In this document: positions 32,756 to 41,900 of the stretch, piece by piece
How the letters are laid out: every line of letters starts with the position of its first letter
How positions within the stretch are numbered: the stretch's first letter is position 1
Assembly (NCBI GenBank): GCA_028821395.1
Contig: JAPPGP010000089.1
Coordinates: 1 to 43,015 of the forward strand
Direction: 5' to 3'
Origin: Defluviicoccus sp.
GTDB lineage: Bacteria > Pseudomonadota > Alphaproteobacteria > MPNO01
DNA: 43,015 nt
Notes under the pieces: model-generated
What the model saw: the letters and a program-made list of their open reading frames with translations, nothing else
Database searches by the model: none
Told to the model about the DNA's origin: nothing
Program-made: the position numbers and the translations under genes

Positions 32756-33684
32756 AGACCTGCCAGCCGCCGGACCCGAACCCGCGCGCGCCGTCCTTCG
32801 CGCTGCCGCCGGGCGCCTGCGATTCGCATTGCCACGTGTTCGGGCCGGGCGATGTGTTTCCCTACCATCCGAAGCGCTCCTACACGCCGCCCGACGCCCC
32901 CCGCGAGGCGCTGGCAGGGCTGCATGCGACGCTCGGGCTCGACCGCGCCGTGATCGTCCAGGCGACCTGCCACGGCGACGACAACCGCGCCATGCTGGAT
33001 GCCATCGCCCGGTCGGAGGGGCGCTATCGCGGCGTGGCGATGATCGGGGATTCCATCGCCGACGCCGAGCTCGAGGCGCTGCACGAGGGCGGGGTGCGCG
33101 GGGCGCGTATGAGCTTCGCCCGCCATCTGAGCGGCCCGCCCGATTTTTCCCGCGTCGAGCGGGTAGCAAGACGCATCGCGCCGCTCGGCTGGCATCTGGT
33201 GCTCTACCTGGAGGCCGAGGACGTGGTGGAAAACGCGCAGGCGCTCGGGCGGCTGGGCGTTCCGGTGGTGATCGACCACATGGCGCGGGTGCGCGTTGCC
33301 GACGGACTCGACCAGCCGGCGTTCCGGCAACTCCTCGATTTTCTTCGCGACGCCGATTTCTGGGTCAAGATTTCCTGCGCCGAGCGCCTGTCGGCGACCG
33401 GCCCGCCGTTCGACGACGTGGTCCCCTTCGCCGCCGCCCTCATCGACGCCGCGCCGGACCGGGTGCTGTGGGGAACCGACTGGCCGCACCCCAATATCGA
33501 CGGTCGCATGCCCAATGACGGAGAGCTGACCGAGCTGTTGCTGGCCTACGCCCCGGACGAGGTGCCGCGCCGCAAGATTCTGGTCGACAACCCGGCCCGC
33601 CTCTACGGCTTCGACGGCTACGCCTCTTCCGGGGTGAAGGCGGCGAGCTCCGCGCCCTCGTCGACGCGGTCGCCGATCGCGTAG
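32752..33684 (+). CDS. LigI-like 2-pyrone-4,6-dicarboxylate hydrolase family
   Basis: A 310-residue amidohydrolase-2 enzyme with closer LigI resemblance than the paralog at 4768-5634. It has CDSHCHVFGP (His26, His28), YHPKRSYTPPDAP, IDHMAR (His176) and LWGTDWPHPN (Asp243). LigI opens the lactone of 2-pyrone-4,6-dicarboxylate to the acid that LigU/LigJ process, so coupling to the PrpF-like gene (ATGA overlap) makes biochemical sense. The family usually ends near LYGFD (about residue 288). Here about 22 extra Ser/Ala-rich residues are read antisense to the biotin-domain end of the carboxylase gene. The ligJ and ring-cleavage genes are not in the window. Confidence 0.86.
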   Translation: MKTCQPPDPNPRAPSFALPPGACDSHCHVFGPGDVFPYHPKRSYTPPDAPREALAGLHATLGLDRAVIVQATCHGDDNRAMLDAIARSEGRYRGVAMIGDSIADAELEALHEGGVRGARMSFARHLSGPPDFSRVERVARRIAPLGWHLVLYLEAEDVVENAQALGRLGVPVVIDHMARVRVADGLDQPAFRQLLDFLRDADFWVKISCAERLSATGPPFDDVVPFAAALIDAAPDRVLWGTDWPHPNIDGRMPNDGELTELLLAYAPDEVPRRKILVDNPARLYGFDGYASSGVKAASSAPSSTRSPIA

Positions 33685-35585
33685 TGCACCGCGTCAACCG
33701 TGCCGGCGGCGGGCGCGCGGACGGTGTGCTCGACCTTCATGGCCTCGATCACCAGCAGCGGCTGACCCTTCGCGACCCTGTCGCCGCCGGCGACGCTGAC
33801 CGCGACCACCACCCCCGGCATCGGGGCGAGCGGCACGGCGGGCGCCGCATCGCTTGCGCCCGCTTCGGCCTCGGCCACGGGATCGAACAGCGGTAGCCGC
33901 CAGGTGGTGTCCCAGGTGAAGACGGTCGCCGCGCGATCGTCGCAGACCGCCACCGCCGAGAGTGCCTCGCCGTCGATGTCGATCGCGAGAAGCGGCGCAT
34001 CGGAGTCCAGCGAGCGGACCTGCCGCGTGCGCCCGCCGGGAAAGCGGAACGCCGTCCCCTCCGACAGCACGGTGGCGACGTCCTCGCCGAGGCGGAAGCC
34101 GACCGCGCGCCGGGCGGGGGCGTTGAGCCGCCAGCCGCGCAGAGCGGTCCAGGGCGAGGCGGGATCGCCAGCGTCTTGACTCCGTATCGCCGCCAGCGCC
34201 GCCAGCGCGAGGACGGTATCCGGCGGATCGTCCTTGTGAGCGGTCAGCGTTTCCAGATTGCGGTCGAGATAGCCGGTATCGAGCGTGCCGGCCCGGAAGG
34301 CGTCCTCGGCGATGACCCGGATGAGGAAGTCGCGGTTGGTGGCGGGGCCGGCCACGGCGACTTCCCCGAGCGCCTCGGCGAGCCGCGCGCGGGCGGCGTT
34401 GCGCGCGGGCGCGTGCACCACGAGCTTGGCGAGCAGGGAATCGTAGTGCGGCGTCACCGCATCGCCCGCCTCGAAGCCGGTATCGACGCGGGCGCCGTCC
34501 CCGGGCAGGCGCATCAGCCGGATCGGCCCGGTCGAGGGCAGGAACCCGGCAGCCGGGTCCTCGGCGCAGAGCCTGGCCTCGATCGCGTGGCCGTCGACAG
34601 CGACCGCCTCCTGGGCGACAGGCAATTCCTCGCCGGCGGCGACGCGAAGCTGCCATTCGACGAGATCGTGGCCGGTGACCGCTTCGGTCACCGGATGCTC
34701 GACCTGGAGACGGGTGTTCATCTCGATGAAGTAGAACGCGCCATCCCCGTCGAGCAGAAACTCGACGGTGCCCGCCCCGGCATAGCCGACGGCGCGGGCG
34801 GCGGCGACCGCCGTGCGGCCGAGCGCGTCCCGAATGGCGGGAGAGAGCCCCGGCGCCGGGGCCTCCTCGATCACCTTCTGATGGCGGCGCTGGGCCGAGC
34901 AGTCGCGTTCGAACAGATGGATCGCGTTGCCCGCGTTGTCGGCGAACACCTGGACCTCGATATGGCGGGGATTGGCCAAATAGCGCTCCAGCAGCAGGCG
35001 ATCGTCGCCGAAGGAAGACTCGGCCTCGCGCCTGGCCGATTGGAGCGCGGCACCGAGCGCGTCCGCGGTCTCGACGATCCGCATGCCGCGCCCGCCACCG
35101 CCGGCCGCGGGCTTGACGAGCAGCGGATAGCCGAGCCGTTCCGCCTCCAGGCGGAGCGTGTCGTCGTCCTGCGCGTCGCCGTGATAGCCCGAGAGGATCG
35201 GGACTCCCGCCTCCGCCATCAGCGCCTTCGCCGCGCTCTTCGAGCCCAGCGCCCGCATCGCCGCCGCCGGCGCGCCGACGAAGACGAGCCCGGCATCCGC
35301 CACCGCCTCGGCGAAGTCGGCGTTCTCCGACAGAAAGCCGTAGCCGGGGTGGATCGCCTCGGCTCCGCCGTCGCGCGCCGCGGCCAGGATCGCCTCCCCG
35401 TCGAGATAGCTCTCGCGGGCGGGCGGCGCGCCGATGCGAAGCGCCGCATCGCAGGCGCGAACGTGGAGAGCGTCGGCATCGGCATCGGAATAGACCGCGA
35501 CCGCGCGGATGCCGAGCCGCCGGCAGGTGCGGGCGACGCGGCAGGCGATCTCGCCGCGATTGGCGATGAGGACGGCGCGGAACAC
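33618..35585 (-). CDS. liuD: Methylcrotonyl-CoA carboxylase, biotin-carrying subunit
   Basis: A 655-residue biotin-dependent carboxylase subunit. The biotin carboxylase domain starts at the N terminus (VLIANRGEIACRV). Its ATP-grasp core includes the GGGGRGM loop near residue 170, ERDCSAQRRHQKV and FIEMNTRLQVEH. The C-terminal biotinyl domain carries VIEAMKVEH with the target Lys617. With the carboxyltransferase subunit directly upstream and the isovaleryl-CoA dehydrogenase gene, it is the leucine-pathway 3-methylcrotonyl-CoA carboxylase rather than a propionyl- or acetyl-CoA enzyme. The last 67 bases overlap the convergent LigI-like gene. The gap from the beta-subunit gene is 6 nt. Confidence 0.93.
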   Translation of the reverse strand: MFRAVLIANRGEIACRVARTCRRLGIRAVAVYSDADADALHVRACDAALRIGAPPARESYLDGEAILAAARDGGAEAIHPGYGFLSENADFAEAVADAGLVFVGAPAAAMRALGSKSAAKALMAEAGVPILSGYHGDAQDDDTLRLEAERLGYPLLVKPAAGGGGRGMRIVETADALGAALQSARREAESSFGDDRLLLERYLANPRHIEVQVFADNAGNAIHLFERDCSAQRRHQKVIEEAPAPGLSPAIRDALGRTAVAAARAVGYAGAGTVEFLLDGDGAFYFIEMNTRLQVEHPVTEAVTGHDLVEWQLRVAAGEELPVAQEAVAVDGHAIEARLCAEDPAAGFLPSTGPIRLMRLPGDGARVDTGFEAGDAVTPHYDSLLAKLVVHAPARNAARARLAEALGEVAVAGPATNRDFLIRVIAEDAFRAGTLDTGYLDRNLETLTAHKDDPPDTVLALAALAAIRSQDAGDPASPWTALRGWRLNAPARRAVGFRLGEDVATVLSEGTAFRFPGGRTRQVRSLDSDAPLLAIDIDGEALSAVAVCDDRAATVFTWDTTWRLPLFDPVAEAEAGASDAAPAVPLAPMPGVVVAVSVAGGDRVAKGQPLLVIEAMKVEHTVRAPAAGTVDAVHYAIGDRVDEGAELAAFTPEEA

Positions 35586-35591
35586 CCGTCG

Positions 35592-37199
35592 CTACATCCT
35601 GAAGACGCCGAACCGGGTGCGCTCGATCGGCGCGTTCAGCGCCGCCGAGATGCTGAGGCCGAGCACCGCCCGGGTCTCGGCCGGCTCGATCACCCCGTCG
35701 TCCCACAGCCGCGCGCTGGCGTAGAGCGGGTTGCCCTGGCGCTCGTACCGATCGCGGATCGGCGCCTTGAACGCCTCCTCGTCCTCTTCCGACCACGAGC
35801 CGCCCTCGGCCTCCAGCGCGTCGCGGCGGACCTGGCCCAGCACGTTGGCGGCCTGTTCCCCACCCATCACGGAGATCCGCGCGTTGGGCCACATGTAGAG
35901 GAAGCGCGGCCCGTAGGCCCGGCCGCACATGCCGTAATTCCCCGCCCCGAAGCTGCCGCCGACGATGACGGTGAATTTGGGCACCCGGGCGCAGGCGACC
36001 GCGGTGACCAGCTTGGCGCCGTCCTTGGCGATGCCGCCGGCTTCGTATTTCCGCCCGATCATGAAGCCGGTGATGTTCTGGAGGAAGACCAGGGGGATGC
36101 CGCGCTGGCAGCAAAGCTCCACGAAATGCGCCCCCTTGAGCGCGGACTCCGAGAACAGGATGCCGTTATTGGCGACGATGCCCACCGGATAGCCGAAGAT
36201 ATGGGCGAAGCCGGTGACCAGCGTGGTTCCGTAGAGCGCCTTGAACTCGTCGAACTCGCTCGCGTCCACGATACGCGCGATGACCTCGCGCACCTCGTAG
36301 GGCTTGCGGAAGTCCGCCGGCACGATGCCGGCGAGCTCGGCGGGGTCGTGCGCGGGCTCGGCCGGAGGGCGGCAGACGAGATCGATCCGCTTGGCCCGGT
36401 TCAGCGCGGCGACCGCACGGCGAAGGATGGCGATCGCATGGGCGTCGTTCTCGGCGTAGTGGTCGGCGACGCCGGACTCGCGGGCATGCACGTCGGCGCC
36501 GCCGAGCGCCTCGGCGCTGACCACCTCCCCGGTCGCGGCCTTCACCAGCGGCGGGCCGCCCAGGAAGATCGTGCCCTGGTTGCGGACGATCACCGCCTCG
36601 TCGGACATCGCCGGCACATAGGCGCCGCCCGCCGTGCAGGAGCCCATGACGGCGGCGATCTGCGGGATTCCGGCGGCGGACATCGTGGCCTGGTTGTAGA
36701 AGATGCGCCCAAAATGGTCGCGGTCGGGGAACACCTCGTCCTGGCGCGGCAGGTTGGCGCCGCCCGAGTCGACCAGGTAGATGCAGGGCAGGTTGTTCTC
36801 GCGCGCGATGTCCTGGGCGCGCAGGTGCTTCTTCACCGTGAGGGGAAAGTAGGTGCCGCCCTTCACCGTCGCGTCGTTGGCGACGATCAGGCACTCGGTT
36901 CCCATCACCGGCCCGATGCCGGCGATCAGCCCCGCCGCCGGGACATCCTCGTCATAGACCCGGTACGCGGCGAGCTGGGACAGTTCGAGGAACGGCGCGC
37001 CCGGGTCGATCAGGCGGTCGATGCGCTCGCGTGGCAGCATCTTGCCGCGGCGGATATGGCGTTCGCGCGCTCGATCGCCGCCGCCCTCGGCGATGGCGGC
37101 GACCACGCGGCGGAGCTCGGCCACCGCCTGTTCCATGGCCGCGCCGTTGGCCCTGAAATCCTCCGAGCGGCGGTCGGCCTTGCTGCCGATCTCCGGCAT
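35592..37199 (-). CDS. liuB: Methylcrotonyl-CoA carboxylase, carboxyltransferase subunit
   Basis: A 535-residue carboxyltransferase (beta) subunit, the exact usual length. It transfers the carboxyl from biotin to 3-methylcrotonyl-CoA. Landmarks are the N-terminal [18 protein letters not shown], the [12 protein letters not shown] segment, [48 protein letters not shown] and [16 protein letters not shown]. All are typical of methylcrotonyl-type rather than propionyl-type subunits. ATG 37199 shares one base with the liuA stop (TGATG), so the two are translationally coupled. The long open frame on the opposite strand is a shadow. Confidence 0.95.
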   Translation of the reverse strand: MPEIGSKADRRSEDFRANGAAMEQAVAELRRVVAAIAEGGGDRARERHIRRGKMLPRERIDRLIDPGAPFLELSQLAAYRVYDEDVPAAGLIAGIGPVMGTECLIVANDATVKGGTYFPLTVKKHLRAQDIARENNLPCIYLVDSGGANLPRQDEVFPDRDHFGRIFYNQATMSAAGIPQIAAVMGSCTAGGAYVPAMSDEAVIVRNQGTIFLGGPPLVKAATGEVVSAEALGGADVHARESGVADHYAENDAHAIAILRRAVAALNRAKRIDLVCRPPAEPAHDPAELAGIVPADFRKPYEVREVIARIVDASEFDEFKALYGTTLVTGFAHIFGYPVGIVANNGILFSESALKGAHFVELCCQRGIPLVFLQNITGFMIGRKYEAGGIAKDGAKLVTAVACARVPKFTVIVGGSFGAGNYGMCGRAYGPRFLYMWPNARISVMGGEQAANVLGQVRRDALEAEGGSWSEEDEEAFKAPIRDRYERQGNPLYASARLWDDGVIEPAETRAVLGLSISAALNAPIERTRFGVFRM

Positions 37200-38371
37200 C
37201 AGGCGGTCTCGCGGAACAGCTCCCGGCCGATCAGCATGCGGCGGATCTCGCTGGTCCCGGCGCCGATCTCGTAGAGCTTGGCATCGCGCAGCAGCCGGCC
37301 GGTGGGATATTCGTTGATGTAGCCGTTGCCGCCGAGAATCTGGATCGCGTCCAGCGCCAGCGCGGTCGCCCGCTCGGCCGCATACAGGATGGCGCCCGCC
37401 GCGTCCTTGCGCGAGGTCTCGCCGCGGTCGCAGGCCTTGGCGACGGCATAGACGTAGGCGCGGCTGGCATTGGCGACGGTGTACATGTCGGCGATCTTGC
37501 CCTGGATGAGCTGGAACTCGCCGATCGGCTGGCCGAATTGCCGGCGCTCGTGGACATAGGGAATCACCGCATCCAGGCAGGCCTGCATGATGCCGAGCGG
37601 GCCGCCGGCGAGCACCGCGCGCTCGTAGTCGAGCCCGCTCATCAGCACGCCGACGCCCCCGCCGACGGCGCCAAGCACGTTGTCTTCCGGCACCTCGCAG
37701 TCCTCGAAAACCAGCTCGCAGGTGTTGGAGCCGCGCATGCCGAGCTTGTCGAGCTTCTGCGCGGTGGAGAAGCCGGCAAACCCCTTCTCGATCAGGAAGG
37801 CGGTGATCCCGCGCGGCCCGGAATCGGGGTCGGTCTTGGCGTAGACCACGAGTGTGTCGGCGTCGGGCCCGTTGGTGATCCACATCTTGGTGCCGTTGAG
37901 GACGAAGCGCTCGCCCCTGCGTTCGGCGCGCAGCCGCATCGAGACCACGTCGGAGCCCGCCCCGGGCTCGCTCATCGCCAGCGCGCCGACATGCTCGCCG
38001 GAAATCAGCTTGGGCAGATAGCGGCGTTTCTGCGCGTCGGTTCCGTTGCGGCGGATCTGGTTGACGCAGAGATTGGAGTGCGCGCCGTAGGACAACCCGA
38101 CGGAGGCCGAGCCGCGGCTCACCTCCTCCATCGCCACGACATGTTCGAGATAGCCCATCCCGGCGCCGCCATAGTCCTCCTCGACGGTGATGCCGAGCAG
38201 GCCGAGACCGCCCATCTTGCGCCAGAGGTCGGGCGGAAACTCGTTGGACTCGTCGATCCCCGCGGCGCGCGGGGCGATCTCGACGGCGGCGAAATCGGCG
38301 ACGCTCTCGCGCAGCATCCCGGCGGTCTCGCCGAGCTCGAAGTCGAGACTGGGATAGGCGTTGCGAAGCAT
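37199..38371 (-). CDS. liuA: Isovaleryl-CoA dehydrogenase
   Basis: A 390-residue FAD-dependent acyl-CoA dehydrogenase converting isovaleryl-CoA to 3-methylcrotonyl-CoA, the step before the carboxylase encoded next. The catalytic glutamate is at the isovaleryl-specific position, Glu250 in [14 protein letters not shown]. Standard motifs also present are [29 protein letters not shown] and the C-terminal [13 protein letters not shown]. It is the first gene of liuA-liuB-liuD on the minus strand. The usual liuC/liuE and a MerR regulator LiuR are not seen in the window; 38372-38957 lacks a regulator gene. Confidence 0.94.
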   Translation of the reverse strand: MLRNAYPSLDFELGETAGMLRESVADFAAVEIAPRAAGIDESNEFPPDLWRKMGGLGLLGITVEEDYGGAGMGYLEHVVAMEEVSRGSASVGLSYGAHSNLCVNQIRRNGTDAQKRRYLPKLISGEHVGALAMSEPGAGSDVVSMRLRAERRGERFVLNGTKMWITNGPDADTLVVYAKTDPDSGPRGITAFLIEKGFAGFSTAQKLDKLGMRGSNTCELVFEDCEVPEDNVLGAVGGGVGVLMSGLDYERAVLAGGPLGIMQACLDAVIPYVHERRQFGQPIGEFQLIQGKIADMYTVANASRAYVYAVAKACDRGETSRKDAAGAILYAAERATALALDAIQILGGNGYINEYPTGRLLRDAKLYEIGAGTSEIRRMLIGRELFRETA

Positions 38372-38636
38372 CGACCGCTCCCGCGGAGCCGACCCGTAGG
38401 CTGGAAGGCGCGCACCCTACAAGACTTGCGCCAGCCGCGCATCCGCGGAATCCAGCGCCTGCACCCGCGCAGGAGTTCGAGAAGCTGCGGCGATCGCCGG
38501 CGCATACGCGGCCGGCGCCTCGGACGTCGAACGCGAGAGAATTGCAGCGAGACCCCGACCCGCCCGCGTACCGATCGATCGGGCGAAGCGCGCGCCCCGT
38601 CCCACGTTCGGCCGTGGCTCCGGCCCTAGCCCGGGG

Positions 38637-38695
38637 CTGCTCGGGATGAGGGACGGGTGGCGGGCGGACCGGACCCACCGCCTCATCCCGAGCAG
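38637..38695. repeat. 15-bp inverted repeat, dispersed palindromic-element-like
   Basis: Perfect arms CTGCTCGGGATGAGG (38637-38651) and CCTCATCCCGAGCAG (38681-38695) flank a 29-nt loop, which itself can pair (GGTGG at 38656 with CCACC at 38675). The arm sequence and adjacent text resemble small dispersed intergenic palindromes of alphaproteobacteria. Because no T-tract follows and it is far from either gene end, it is unlikely to be a terminator. Confidence 0.6.
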
Positions 38696-38897
38696 GCGTG
38701 CGGCGCCGTATCGAGGGATGCCCTCCCCCCTCGTCATTTCGACCGGAGTCCAGGACCCGATCCCGCCGCAGGGACCCGCCGCAGCGAGCCCGCCGGCGCC
38801 GCCCCGCCGGTACACGAGGCCCGCGTTCGGCTGACCGCAAGGTTGCAACCGTCCTCCGCGGCTGTCGCCGGGCGGCCTGCGGCCGGTTATAGTAAAC

Positions 38898-38927
38898 ATT
38901 AATACTACCATGCTTGTTTTGATATAA
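38898..38927 (+). promoter_or_regulatory. Sigma-70-like promoter of the repeat-protein gene
   Basis: A perfect -10 box TATAAT is at 38922-38927, with a partial -35 (TTAATA, 38898-38903) 18 nt upstream. It lies in an AT-rich island unlike the surrounding sequence. The predicted transcript start, near 38934, lies downstream of the in-frame ATG 38928 and at ATG 38934, so it favours ATG 38958 as the true start. Confidence 0.6.
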
Positions 38928-38957
38928 TATGTCGATGGTCGGCGAGAGGGGCTGGAT

Positions 38958-41900
38958 ATGGGATGGACGCTTTTCGCAAACCCCGCGAGCGGGTTCGGCG
39001 GCGGGCGCCTCGCGGCCCGGCTCGCGCCGCTCCTCGTCCTCGCGCTCTGGGCGGCGGAGGCGAAGGCGCAGTCGACCGTGCTGGTGAGCACTCTGGGGCA
39101 GCCCTTGAACGCCTCGGTCGGTGTCGATACTTCCGACTTCGCCCAGAGGTTCACCACCGGCGCGAATGTCGGGGGCTACACCCTGGCGAGCGTCGAGCTA
39201 CGGCTCTCTGCGCCTCCTAGCACGCCTGGCGCCACCGTCGCCTCCGCCGCCCCCCGGGTGCGCGTGGTCGGCGGGGCGGCGGCGGGAAGCGGCTCGGTCG
39301 AGGTCGCGAGCCTGACCGCCGAGACGGCAACGATACCTGTCGGTGACCCGGCCACCTACACGTTCACGGCGCCGCCGAACACCGCGCTGCGCCCGTCGAC
39401 CGACTACTGGCTGGTGATCGAGGCGGCATCCAGCGGGGGCCACAGCGTAACCGTAGCCGTTACCGCGTCGGATGCGGAGGACGCAACCTCCGCGCCGGGC
39501 TGGAGCATCGACGATGGACGTTTGACACGAGCCCAGGATTCGACCGGCGACTTCTCCGCGCGGGGCCAAACCTTCATGATCCGCGTCAACGGCAGCACCA
39601 GGGACAACACCGCCGCCGCCGGCGCGCCGGAGATCGCCGGCACCGCGACCGTCGGCCGCCGCCTGCGGGCGAGCCGGGGCTCGGTGGCGGACCACGACGG
39701 GGTGTCTCCCCCGTTCAGCTACCAGTGGATCCGGGTCGACGGGGCGACCGAGACCGAGATCTCCGGCGCCACCGCGAGCAGCTACCTGCTGGACGCCGCC
39801 GATCTGGGCAAGCAGGTCAAGGTGAGGCTCTCCTTCACCGACGGCGGGGGAGCCATGGAGACGCGTACCAGCGACGCCTATCCCGCGATGGGGACCGTCC
39901 AGGCCGCGCCCATGCCCGGCACTCCGGGCGCGGCGCTGGTGAGCAATCTGGGGCAGAACCTGGATGGCATCGGCGGTGTCGATACCCTGGACATTGCCCA
40001 GAAGTTCACCACCGGCGCGAACGCCGGGGGCTACACCCTGAGCAGGGTCGATCTGCGGCTCGTGACTTCCACCGGCATCGGCACCGACACCGCCGCCCCC
40101 CGGGTGCGCGTGGTCCGGAGGGCGCCGTCGGGAAGCGACTCGGTCGAGGTCGCGACGCTCGACGCCGAGACGCCGCAGCTACCTGTCGACGCGCAGTCCA
40201 CCTACGCGTTCGCCGCGCCGGAGAGCACCGCGCTGCGCCCGGAGACCGACTACTGGGTGGTGGTCGAGGCGGCATCCAGCGGCGGCGGCGATGTCCATCT
40301 CGGCGCCACCCTGTCGGATGCGGAGGACGCGGGCTCGGCGGCGGGCTGGAGCATCGACGATCGAGGATTCGCACGGAGCCACGGTTCGACCGGCGCCTTC
40401 TTCGGCAATGACGCAGCCCTGATGATCCGCGTCAACGGCGGCAACAGGGCCAACACCCCCGCCACCGGCACGCCGGAGATCGCCGGCACCGCGACCGAGG
40501 GCGAGCGCCTGCAGGCGGGCCAGGGCTCGGTCATGGACCCCGACGGGGTGCCTTCCCCGTTCGCCTACCAGTGGATCCGGGTCGACGCGGGGACCGAGAC
40601 CGAGATCGCCGGCGCGACCGCGAGCAGCTACCTGCTGGACGCCGCCGACGTGGGCACGCAGGTCAAGGTGAAGCTTTCCTTCACCGACGACTTCGGCACC
40701 GCGGAGACGCGCACCAGCGAGGCCTTTCCCCCGACCGGGACAGTCGCGTCCGCGCCCCAGCCCGACACCCCGGGGGCGGCGCTGGTGAGCAATCTGGGGC
40801 AGCTCTTGGACGGCACCTCCCCTCTCGCTTCTCAAGACCTCGCCCAGAAGTTCACCACCGGCGCGAATGTGGGGGGCTACACCCTGGCGAGCGTCGAGCT
40901 ACGGCTCGAGGCCATCACCGCCGACGGTGCCGACTCCGCCGCCCCGCGGGTGCGCGTGGTCGGCGGGGCGGCGGCGGGAAGCGGCTCGGTCGAGGTCGCG
41001 AGCCTGACCGCCGAGACGACAACGATACCTCTCGGTGCCGCGGCCAACTACACGTTCACGGCGACGGCGAACGTTGCGCTCCGCCCGTCGACCCCCTACT
41101 GGGTGGTGGTCGAGGCGGCATCCAGCGGGGGCGGCGACGTAAAGGTCGGCAGCACCGACTCGGATGCGGAGGACGCGGGCTCGGCGGCGGGCTGGAGCAT
41201 CGACGATCAATTTTTGACGCGAGCCGACGAGTCGACCGCCGCCTTCTCCGGGTTTGAAGGTTCCCTCATGATCCGCGTCAACGGCAGCGCCAGGGCCAAC
41301 ACCGCCGCCACCGGCACGCCGGCGATCGCCGGCACTGCGACCGAGGGCGAGCGCCTGCAGGCGGGCCAGGGCTCGGTCATGGACCCCGACGGGGTGCCTC
41401 CCCCGTTCGCCTACCAGTGGATCCGGGTCGACGGCGGGACCGATACCGAGATCTCCGGCGCCACGTCCAGCAGCTACCTGCTGGACGCCGCCGACGTGGG
41501 CAAGCGGGTCAAGGTGAGGCTCTCCTTCACCGACGATTTCGGCACCGTTGAGACCGGCACCAGCGACCCGTTTCCCGCGACCGGGTCCGTCGCGGCCGCG
41601 CCCCCGCCCGACACCTCGGTCGCGGCGCTGGTGAGCAATGTGGGGCAGGGCATCGACCTGTCAGCCAGCCTCGGTTTCGACGACGTCGCCCAGAAATTCA
41701 CCACCGGCGCGAACGCCGGAGGCTACACCCTGAGCAGCGTGGATGTTTCGCTGTCTACTAACCCTGGCCTCGGTCCCGACACCGCCGCTCCCCGGGTAAG
41801 CGTGGTCGGCGGGGCGCCGACGGCAAGCGGCTCGGTCGAGGTCGTGAGGCTGACCGCCGGGACGCCGCAGCTACCTGCCCACGCGACCGCCGCCTACCCG

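Larger units (their letters stand above)
38372..38957. other. 586-bp intergenic region with repeats and a promoter
   Basis: This is the longest gene-free stretch, between divergent liuA and the repeat-protein gene. Frames crossing it on either strand lack recognisable motifs. It holds a long inverted repeat (38637-38695) and a degenerate segment around 38730-38760 resembling the dispersed CGTCAT..GGAGTCCAGGA type common between bacterial genes. An abrupt AT-rich island with a promoter follows at 38885-38935. The first 230 bases show nothing I can interpret beyond carrying the liuA promoter. Confidence 0.6.

Noticed and set aside
34176..37274. A 1032-codon open frame on the + strand
   Set aside because: It lies antisense to liuD and liuB, has arginine/aspartate-rich low-information composition with no domain, and arises from strong GC bias at third codon positions of the real genes.
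38417..39157. A 246-codon minus-strand frame in the liuA upstream region
   Set aside because: It spans the palindrome, the AT-rich promoter and the start of the repeat gene, and shows no domain or coding-like pattern.
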